Part shown: piece by piece, positions 1-5,305 of the stretch
Numbering within the stretch: position 1 is the stretch's first letter
How the letters are laid out: each line of letters opens with the position of its first letter
Assembly: GCA_002348345.1 (NCBI GenBank)
Contig: DEAY01000146.1
Span: 1 to 5,305 of the forward strand
DNA: 5,305 nucleotides
Reading direction: 5' to 3'
Source of the DNA: Verrucomicrobia bacterium UBA2970
GTDB lineage: Bacteria > Verrucomicrobiota > Verrucomicrobiia > Limisphaerales > AAA164-E04
Program-made: the position numbers and the translations under genes
Notes under the pieces: generated by a model
What the model was told of the DNA's origin: nothing
Seen by the model: the letters and a program-made list of their open reading frames with translations, nothing else
Databases searched by the model: none

Positions 1-537
1 GAGGTGGTGCCCGTCGAATTGCCAACCCCACGGTGTCTCGGTCGAGGGCGTGCCGAAGATGAAAAACCAGTAATTGTCCGCACCGAAAAGCATCCGATTT
101 CCGGTTTGATCGCCTCGTACGAGGAGGTCGTCGCCGAGCATGATCCCCCGAACCTTCTCAAACCCCGCGGGACTCAGCGATGTGGCCAGGAGCCTCATCA
201 GGCTTTCCAGTTCGCTGGGGCTCAGGTCGGCGATCCGGACCCCGGCATAATCGAGGTTGGGGGGGAGATTGCTCCAGACCGATTTTTCGGCGGTGTTGAA
301 GGGGAGGTGGGCCTTTGGGAGGAGCAACTCATCGAGCGTTTGCAGGAATTGGTTCGCCGCGCCTACGATGGCTTTCGTGTTTCGTTGGGAAATCATCGTC
401 GGATCAAACTGATGAAACGCCTTCCCGACCTCTGATTGGACCGCGCCGCTCAACGAGAGGGTGGGCATGATTGAGGGCAGAACGAGGCACGTGGCGATGA
501 TGGCGAGGGGCGATGAAAAGCGGCGATTTCGTATCAT
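1..537 (-). CDS. Secreted DUF3500 family protein (5' part, runs off left edge)
   Basis: This is an open minus-strand frame of 179 codons with no stop before the window edge, so only the N-terminal part is seen. The first 30 or so residues form a signal peptide: basic start MIRNRR, hydrophobic core LAIIATCLVL, then a small-residue region LSLSGA, suggesting export. The body has the DUF3500 layout: a tryptophan-asparagine-leucine-proline-proline segment (about 88-93), RIADLSPSELESLMRLL (about 101-117), LSPAGFEKVRGIM (about 121-133), then Y156 W157 followed by FGTPS and the hallmark WGWQFDGHHL ending at 179. Family members are usually 300-400 residues, so roughly half is missing to the left. The biochemical function of DUF3500 is unknown. 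An in-frame ATG lies about 30 codons upstream (near 631), but the start at 537 places the signal peptide at the N-terminus and has a weak GGAAGA six bases before it. The gene is divergent from the dehydrogenase gene. The family call is from recalled motifs. Confidence 0.75.
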   Translation of the reverse strand, partial: MIRNRRFSSPLAIIATCLVLPSIMPTLSLSGAVQSEVGKAFHQFDPTMISQRNTKAIVGAANQFLQTLDELLLPKAHLPFNTAEKSVWSNLPPNLDYAGVRIADLSPSELESLMRLLATSLSPAGFEKVRGIMLGDDLLVRGDQTGNRMLFGADNYWFFIFGTPSTETPWGWQFDGHHL

Positions 538-845
538 GGCGAGTCTTCCAATCGGGAGTGAATCCGGGAGAGACCCTATCGAGAGAGGTCGATCGCTGAC
601 AAGCGAGGTCTCGAGGTTTTTCCGCATCCTCATCGGGTGGCGGACGACGCGGAGGGACAGGGGAGGGCGGGCGCGGGACATTCAAGGATTGAGGCCGACC
701 TGATGAAATTGGCGAAGCCAATGGAGGCGGGAATATGGCCCGTAGACTGCTCATAATATGGGTCTGAATCGTTCCTCCTCGGGGCCAGGTGCGGGCGCGG
801 ATTCCGGGATCCCTGACGGCCCCGGGGTGATTCCTTTGATGACGA
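538..845. other. Divergent intergenic region, no gene seen
   Basis: This 308-bp gap separates the minus-strand DUF3500 gene from the plus-strand dehydrogenase gene and must hold both 5' regions. Open frames crossing it lack family motifs and look like chance reading of GC-rich DNA. A short perfect hairpin (TCGCT-GACA-AGCGA, 593-606) lies near a T5 run at 617-621, but its position in the 5' leader of the minus-strand gene gives no clear role. An AT-rich TCATAATATGG patch near 750-760 could contain a -10 element for the rightward gene, but no matching -35 hexamer is evident. No tRNA or other RNA gene was recognised. Confidence 0.5.
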
Positions 846-3536
846 ATGATGAATGCTAGTATATCAGTGCGGCTTGTGAGAATTGTGATGAGGTCCTTGT
901 GGGTTGGGTGGATGCTTGCCTTGCCAGTGGGTTTGGAGGGAGAGGTGCTCAAGCGGGTTGCCAATACAACCGGCGTCATGCCCCCGGCGTTGCCGGCGGA
1001 GGAGTTTCAGTTGGAACGGGCGTTTCCGGAGATTCGGTCCTTTTCCCAGCCGGTTGCCATGGTCACCCCTCCGGGTGAGTCGAATCGCCTGTTCATCGTG
1101 GAACGGGGTGGGCGGATTCGAGTGATTCCCGACCTGGAGAATCCCGTTCGGGAAACCTTTCTCTCGATGTCTCGCAAGGTTGAGGCTTCGTCCGGAGAGC
1201 AAGGATTGCTGGGCTTCGCCTTCCACCCGGATTACCGGAGCAATGGAACCTTTTTTGTCTTTTACACCGCCCGGGGATCTCGTTCTCCCAATCGGCTCTC
1301 CCGATTTCAGGTCCACCCGGACCATCCGAACGAGGGCCTGCTCGAGTCTGAGGTCGTTCTCTTCAGTCAACGCGACGATGCCGGGAACCACAATGGCGGA
1401 GATCTTCACTTTGGGCCGGATGGCTATCTTTATGTGGCGCTCGGGGATGAGGGAGCGGCCAATGATTCGCTTCGGAATAGCCAGCGACTGGACCGCGATT
1501 TCTTTGCCGGAATCTTGAGAATCGATGTCGACAAGCGGGTGGGTAACCTCGAGCCCCACCCGCATCATGCCGTGGTTTTCAATGAGGAGGGGCGGGCCAA
1601 CTATTCGATTCCCTTGGATAACCCGTACGTGGGGATCGAACAGTTCAATGGCGATGCCTTGGTTCCCCTCGAAGTGCGAACCGAGTTCTGGGCGGTCGGT
1701 TTGCGGAATCCGTGGCGAATGGCCTTTGATCCCGCCACCGGGGAATTGTATGCGGGTGATGTCGGTCAGGGGCGATTGGAGGAGGTCAATCTGATTGTCG
1801 GGGGAGGGAACTACGGTTGGAACTATCGTGAAGGCACTCGAGACGGACCCAACCGGTCGCCGGTGCCGGAAGGGGTGGAATTCGTTGAGCCGATTCTGGA
1901 ATACAGTCATGGGAACCGGTCGAACCAGGGAAGATCCATTACCGGCGGGGTGGTCTACCGAGGGTCCCGAATCCCCTCGCTATACGGAGCCTATGTTTTT
2001 GCCGACTACGCGAGCGGCCATATATGGCAGATGCGTCGAGGGGCAGCGGGAGCCGTGGATTGGAAGAATATTGCCCGGGAGACGGGGATTTCCGCCTTCG
2101 GGGTCGATCCTCGCAATGGGGACCTATTGCTGGCCGACTACAACTCGGCCCGGCTCCGTCGGTTGGTCCCCCGTGACACCGAAGCGAATGGTGCGAACGT
2201 GATCCCGCCTGACCTGGCCTCGAGCGGTTTGTTTCGGGAGGTGGCCAATCTCGATCCCCAGCCGGGGTTGGTGCCCTATTCGGTCAATGCACCCTTTTGG
2301 TCGGATGGTGCGATCAAACGCCGGTGGTTTTCCGTGCCCGACGTCAATGACCGAATCGAGTTTCAGAGGGCCGGGCAATGGAAGTTCCCGGAAGGCAGTC
2401 TCTGGGTCAAACATTTCGAGCTGGAGCTCGTTCAGGGTGATCCGGCTTCCCGGCTCCGTCTGGAGACACGGGTCTTGGTTCGGAGTGCCGACGGGGTCTA
2501 TGGCGTGACCTATCGTTGGGATGATGACCAGGAGAATGCGTTCCTGGTCGCAGCGGAGGGAAGGGATGAGGTTTTTATGGTTGAGCGAGAGGGTGTGTTG
2601 GAGCGCCAAACCTGGCGCTATCCTGGCCGGGGCGAATGCCTTGCTTGTCATACCCGAAAGAGCGGAGGGGTTTTGGGATTCAACACGGTTCAGCTCAACC
2701 GCCTTCATTCGTTCGAGGGGGGGGCGGCCAATCAACTCGCTGCCTACCGAGATGCGGGATATTTTTCCAACGCGTCGGATGTCGACGGGGAAAGCCAATC
2801 GCTGGCTCCGTTCAACGATGAAGGAAGCGATCTGACTCATCGGGTGAGATCTTACCTCCACTCGAATTGCAGCCAATGTCATCAACCGGGAGGGGAGGCC
2901 ATTGGTCTTTGGGATGCGCGATTTGAAACGCCGTTATCGGGGGCAGGGATTTTGGGGGGCGCTTTGGCAAACCCCGCAATTCATCCCGGGAGGAGACTTG
3001 TCGTGCCGGGGAATCCGCAGGCTTCGGAGATCCTTCGCAGGATGACATCGTTGGGGAACGACCGGATGCCGCCCTTGGGATCAAACGTGGCCGATCAAGG
3101 GGCGATTGATCTCATGCGGCAATGGATCACCGAATCGTTTCCCGCCGAGACCTATGGGGATTGGGCGGCCCGGTTCTTTGGTTCGGCAAGGGATCCCCGT
3201 GCAGCCCGGGAAAACGACCACGATGGTGATGGTTCGAGCAATCTCTGGGAGTTTCGGTTGGGAACCGACCCGCTCGATGCCGATGAGGTCTGGCGTTTGT
3301 CGGTTCGGCGGGTCGATGACGACGTGGTGCTCGAGTTTCCCCGAATCGCATCCGGTCATTCGATTCTGGCTGAACTGCAATCGTCCCCGGTTTTGGGGGA
3401 GAACGCCCGTTGGCAGGTCAGCCCTCTCGAGGAGCCTTCCCCGTTCGTTGGTCTTCCGGGCGAGAGAGGAGTGATCCGTCGGCGGGTAGACTCCAATGCC
3501 GGTGCCTTCTTCCGGGTGGCTTTTCGTGAACCATGA
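846..3536 (+). CDS. Exported GSDH/HHIP-like propeller fused to a di-heme cytochrome c
   Basis: This 896-residue exported protein is probably an oxidoreductase of the periplasm or cell surface. Residues 1-32 are a signal peptide; an alternative ATG at 888 gives a shorter, equally plausible one. Residues about 50-442 form a glucose/sorbosone dehydrogenase-type six-bladed propeller, with EQGLLGFAFHPDY (118-130), NHNGGDLHFGPDG (181-193, H182 matching the catalytic histidine), GLRNPWR (285-291), GDVGQ (304-308) and GGNYGW (320-325). Residues about 450-765 resemble the SO2930-type di-heme cytochrome module, with heme motifs CLACH (598-602) and CSQCH (675-679) and RMPPLG (740-745) supplying a likely axial methionine. 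Residues 790-813 carry a DHDGDG calcium-loop repeat, followed by a beta-rich tail ending FFRVAF. Electrons could pass from propeller to hemes within one chain (inference). The substrate is unknown and PQQ binding is doubtful. The stop overlaps the next gene. No strong ribosome site precedes either start. Confidence 0.85.
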   Translation: MMNASISVRLVRIVMRSLWVGWMLALPVGLEGEVLKRVANTTGVMPPALPAEEFQLERAFPEIRSFSQPVAMVTPPGESNRLFIVERGGRIRVIPDLENPVRETFLSMSRKVEASSGEQGLLGFAFHPDYRSNGTFFVFYTARGSRSPNRLSRFQVHPDHPNEGLLESEVVLFSQRDDAGNHNGGDLHFGPDGYLYVALGDEGAANDSLRNSQRLDRDFFAGILRIDVDKRVGNLEPHPHHAVVFNEEGRANYSIPLDNPYVGIEQFNGDALVPLEVRTEFWAVGLRNPWRMAFDPATGELYAGDVGQGRLEEVNLIVGGGNYGWNYREGTRDGPNRSPVPEGVEFVEPILEYSHGNRSNQGRSITGGVVYRGSRIPSLYGAYVFADYASGHIWQMRRGAAGAVDWKNIARETGISAFGVDPRNGDLLLADYNSARLRRLVPRDTEANGANVIPPDLASSGLFREVANLDPQPGLVPYSVNAPFWSDGAIKRRWFSVPDVNDRIEFQRAGQWKFPEGSLWVKHFELELVQGDPASRLRLETRVLVRSADGVYGVTYRWDDDQENAFLVAAEGRDEVFMVEREGVLERQTWRYPGRGECLACHTRKSGGVLGFNTVQLNRLHSFEGGAANQLAAYRDAGYFSNASDVDGESQSLAPFNDEGSDLTHRVRSYLHSNCSQCHQPGGEAIGLWDARFETPLSGAGILGGALANPAIHPGRRLVVPGNPQASEILRRMTSLGNDRMPPLGSNVADQGAIDLMRQWITESFPAETYGDWAARFFGSARDPRAARENDHDGDGSSNLWEFRLGTDPLDADEVWRLSVRRVDDDVVLEFPRIASGHSILAELQSSPVLGENARWQVSPLEEPSPFVGLPGERGVIRRRVDSNAGAFFRVAFREP

Positions 3537-3937
3537 TGGCGTCGCTTCGGTTTGGGGGAGGCGGGGGATTGGGTGTGCTGGCCGTTTTATCGTCGGTGGG
3601 TTTGCTCCTCGGTGAACCGACCTTCGTTTGGCAGGTCGACGAGGGATCCACGGCAACCTTGTCCGAACGAAATGTTCCCATCCTTACCTACCAACTTGCA
3701 CCTAGGTCGTTGGAGGGACGGGCGACGCATCCCAATTATCCACTGCGATGGATCCTTCGTGAGCGCTCGAGCATGCAAAATGCCCAGTGGCCAGGTCGCC
3801 GTCCGGTGCCTCTTTCCCGAGCGATGCCACTTCACTTGCGCTACCGGATGGTCATTCATCGGGGTGATTTGGCGTTATCCGAGTTGCGGATGATCTGGAA
3901 GCACTACGCCGAAGACGAAAGTGGCAGGCAGGATTAA
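3533..3937 (+). CDS. DUF6807 (PmoA-like) protein, apparently internally deleted
   Basis: This 134-residue frame starts in an ATGA overlap with the dehydrogenase stop, suggesting translational coupling. Residues 1-28 are a glycine-rich signal peptide (hydrophobic core LGVLAVLSSVGLLLG). Residues 30-55 (FVWQVDEG... then VPILTYQLAP) resemble the N-terminal strands of DUF6807 proteins. Residues 66-127 (HPNYPLRWILRE, SSMQN, PGRRPVPLS, LHLRYRMVIHRGD, then a helix ending WKHYAED) resemble their C-terminus. Family members are about 300 residues, and the central part with the hallmark DHPHHRG-type histidine motif is absent. No other frame here restores it, so the simplest reading is an in-frame internal deletion of roughly 150 residues near residues 58-66. 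It may be a decaying gene or a genuinely short paralogue. The family assignment rests on recalled consensus and is moderate; the function of DUF6807 is not established despite the PmoA label. Confidence 0.55.
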   Translation: MMASLRFGGGGGLGVLAVLSSVGLLLGEPTFVWQVDEGSTATLSERNVPILTYQLAPRSLEGRATHPNYPLRWILRERSSMQNAQWPGRRPVPLSRAMPLHLRYRMVIHRGDLALSELRMIWKHYAEDESGRQD

Positions 3938-4082
3938 AGGCGGCGGGACCTTTCAAATCGTCACGGAAAAATCCCTCAATTTTGTGCTCCACAAGGCCCC
4001 TTGCTTGGATTAATTTGAACCATACCCTAAAAACGAAATGTGGTTCTCCTCGGGAATCGTTTTGGACAAGACGTATTGTTTT

Positions 4083-4838
4083 ATGAATGACACTCGCATT
4101 GTTTCTTTTGCTCGCTCCAAGAAGAGCGGATTTACCCTGATCGAACTTTTGGTGGTGATTGCGATTATTGCGATCCTGGCCGGAATGTTGTTGCCGGCCC
4201 TGGGTAAGGCGAAAGCGAAGGCCAAAGGAATCGCTTGTATCAACAATCTAAAACAGGTGGGTTTGGCCATGTTGATGTATGCTGAAGAGAATGAGGATTA
4301 CATCCCGCGGGGAAATGGTTATCCCTGGTTCTTTGTCTACATGCCCTATATGCCGGAGGGGGGGACGGATGAGGATTTTCGGGGGGTCAGAATCTACAAG
4401 TGCCCCTCTTATCCCAATCGGGATCCGCAAAAAAAACAGATCATCACCTACGTCATCAACGCGTGGAAATTCAACAGTCCCACCGATATGGTGGGGACGG
4501 AGCAAATCGGACCTTCCAAGATCACGGCCTTCCAGCAGCCGGCCAACTCGGTCCACCTCGGTGACAATGAGGACGGCAGGTGGCGGCCGATTGTGACGGG
4601 CTATCAGGATGCGATCACAGACTTGAATGATGTATGGGCACCCAGCCATCTGCCGCTAAATCAGAATAACGGTCGATTGAGTCGGGACCGCCGGGTTGCC
4701 GACGATCGACACAATCGAGGTTCGAATTGGGTTTGGCTCGATGGTCATGCCAGTTTCCTTCGCTCGGAGGAATGCGTGACCGATATCTTTCGAGATCAGA
4801 AGAATCCAAACGCCATCCGCCAGGTAACACGGCAGTAG
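4083..4838 (+). CDS. Type II secretion pseudopilin-like protein with H-X9-DG motif
   Basis: This complete 251-residue protein has a class III prepilin leader of 16 residues ending in glycine, then FTLIELLVVIAIIAILAGML, the N-methylation and membrane helix. Cleavage is expected between G16 and F17, and E21 is the conserved Glu5 of the mature pilin. After the helix come KAKAKAKGIACINNLKQ and a soluble domain with two cysteines (in IACIN and IYKCPSY) that could pair. H210 followed nine residues later by D220-G221 (then HASF) is the H-X9-DG motif found in large pseudopilin families of Verrucomicrobiota and Planctomycetes. It would be inserted in the inner membrane, cleaved by a prepilin peptidase and perhaps assembled into a pseudopilus; the specific role is unknown. 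A start at 4038 would add 15 residues (a 31-residue leader), which is less typical, so 4083 is preferred. Neither start has a clear ribosome site. It is the upstream member of a tandem pair. Confidence 0.88.
   Translation: MNDTRIVSFARSKKSGFTLIELLVVIAIIAILAGMLLPALGKAKAKAKGIACINNLKQVGLAMLMYAEENEDYIPRGNGYPWFFVYMPYMPEGGTDEDFRGVRIYKCPSYPNRDPQKKQIITYVINAWKFNSPTDMVGTEQIGPSKITAFQQPANSVHLGDNEDGRWRPIVTGYQDAITDLNDVWAPSHLPLNQNNGRLSRDRRVADDRHNRGSNWVWLDGHASFLRSEECVTDIFRDQKNPNAIRQVTRQ
4131..4495 (+). repeat. Tandem gene duplication, copy 1 (365-bp visible match)
   Basis: Positions 4131-4495 align with 4941-5305 at a constant offset of 810 bp with no gap. By hand count 61 of 365 positions differ (about 83% identity). 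The match begins at the codon for mature Phe1 of the pilin and weakens sharply in the leader upstream. The true right end is not visible because copy 2 is cut by the window. Confidence 0.9.
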
Positions 4839-4904
4839 GATCGAACCCGTATAGGCGATCTTCTAGGCGAAAGTGTAATCGGCAAACAGGATCAAAAAAA
4901 CAGG

Positions 4905-5305
4905 ATGAAAGCGACTCGTCTCTTGCGGATAAAAGCAGGCTTTACCCTCATCGAATTGTTGGTGGTCATTGCGATTATCGCGATTCTGGCGGGAATGCTC
5001 CTGCCGGCCCTGGGAAAGGCCAAGGCGAAGGCAAAAGGAATCCAATGCATCAACAACCTCAAGCAGGTGGGCTTGGCGATGTTGATGTACTCGGAGGAGA
5101 ATGAAGATTATATCCCCCGTGGTAATGGATATCCTTGGTTCTTCGTATACATGCCCTATATGCCGGAGGGAGGAACGGACGATGATTTTCGAAATATTCG
5201 GATTTACAAGTGTGCGGCCTATCCCAATCGGGATCCAAAAAAGAAACAGATCATCACCTATGTGATCAACGCTTGGAAGTTCAACAGTCCCACCGATATG
5301 GTGGG
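4905..5305 (+). CDS. Second pseudopilin-like protein, tandem paralogue (3' end off window)
   Basis: This frame is open to the window edge (133 complete codons). The leader MKATRLLRIKAG (12 residues) precedes the cleavage site before F13, and E17 is the conserved Glu5. From F13 onward it matches the preceding pseudopilin residue for residue without a gap, with eight substitutions in 121 positions: A to Q, A to S, E to D, GV to NI, PS to AA, and Q to K. Five of the eight fall in the short patch between TDDDF and the cysteine-containing IYKCAAY. By analogy with its neighbour, the unseen remainder should be about 115 residues with the H-X9-DG motif. No in-frame ATG was found in the short gap upstream, so 4905 is the start; AACAGG immediately before it is too close to act as a normal ribosome site. 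It lies 66 bp after the first copy's stop on the same strand, so co-transcription is plausible. Confidence 0.88.
   Translation, partial: MKATRLLRIKAGFTLIELLVVIAIIAILAGMLLPALGKAKAKAKGIQCINNLKQVGLAMLMYSEENEDYIPRGNGYPWFFVYMPYMPEGGTDDDFRNIRIYKCAAYPNRDPKKKQIITYVINAWKFNSPTDMV
4941..5305 (+). repeat. Tandem gene duplication, copy 2 (truncated by window)
   Basis: This is the partner of 4131-4495 at an 810-bp offset. About 45 of the 61 base differences are synonymous, and the reading frame is fully preserved. It is a gene duplication rather than a mobile element: no terminal inverted repeats or transposase are seen. Confidence 0.9.

Noticed and set aside
4..435. Plus-strand open frame of 143 codons at the left edge
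   Set aside because: It is the complement of the DUF3500 gene, whose hallmark WGWQFDGHHL on the minus strand shows the true frame.
593..621. Hairpin TCGCT-GACA-AGCGA followed by a T5 run, possible terminator
   Set aside because: The stem is only five base pairs, ten bases separate it from the T run, and no plus-strand gene ends there.
404..979. Minus-strand open frame of 191 codons across the divergent region
   Set aside because: It overlaps the DUF3500 start in another frame and the dehydrogenase signal peptide, is proline- and arginine-rich, and shows no domain.
864..1910. Long antisense open frame of 348 codons on the minus strand
   Set aside because: It lies wholly opposite the propeller domain, has no recognisable motif or signal, and is expected from GC-rich codon bias in the real gene.
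3936..3954. Possible terminator stem AAAGG/CCTTT just after the DUF6807-like gene
   Set aside because: Five pairs, an eight-base loop and no T run make it too weak to call.
4001..4029. TTGCTT with a TACCCT hexamer 16 bases later as a promoter for the pilin genes
   Set aside because: The -10 match is only three of six bases; the AT-rich leader makes such partial matches common.
4038..4082. Upstream ATG extending the first pilin by 15 residues
   Set aside because: The extension MWFSSGIVLDKTYCF would give a 31-residue leader; the paralogue has 12 and the internal ATG gives a normal 16.
4837..4862. Inverted repeat AGGATCG/CGATCTT after the first pilin stop
   Set aside because: Seven pairs including one G-T, a 12-base loop and no following T run; it could be a weak attenuator but is likely chance.

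Overview
The window looks like a moderately GC-rich bacterial chromosome fragment, most likely from Verrucomicrobiota or a close relative in the PVC group (inference). The evidence is the mix of families: a secreted DUF3500 protein, a sugar-dehydrogenase-type propeller fused to a di-heme cytochrome and a DxDGDG calcium-loop tail, a DUF6807 (PmoA-like) gene, and pseudopilins with a C-terminal H-X9-DG motif. This mix is typical of verrucomicrobial and planctomycetal genomes. No start codon has a strong Shine-Dalgarno sequence.

Layout: positions 1-537 (minus strand) hold the 5' part of a secreted DUF3500 gene that runs off the left edge. Positions 538-845 are a divergent intergenic region with no gene and no convincing promoter. 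Positions 846-3536 (plus) encode an 896-residue exported protein: signal peptide, six-bladed GSDH/HHIP-like propeller, a linker and di-heme c-type cytochrome module, then a C-terminal calcium-loop and beta-rich tail. A small gene at 3533-3937 overlaps its stop by ATGA. It keeps what look like the N- and C-terminal ends of a DUF6807 protein but lacks the middle. Positions 4083-4838 encode a complete type II pseudopilin-like protein. A near-duplicate begins at 4905 and runs off the right edge.

Function: the first three genes all encode predicted exported proteins. The propeller-cytochrome is probably a periplasmic or outer-surface oxidoreductase that passes electrons from its propeller to its own hemes, but several residues that bind PQQ in the classical soluble glucose dehydrogenase are not evident. 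The two pseudopilins are a recent tandem duplication: 365 bp align without a gap at about 83% nucleotide and about 93% protein identity, so the duplicated proteins remain under purifying selection. The most notable points are the internally deleted DUF6807 gene, the HHIP-like rather than PQQ-type propeller motifs fused to hemes, and the pilin duplication whose similarity starts at the prepilin cleavage site.
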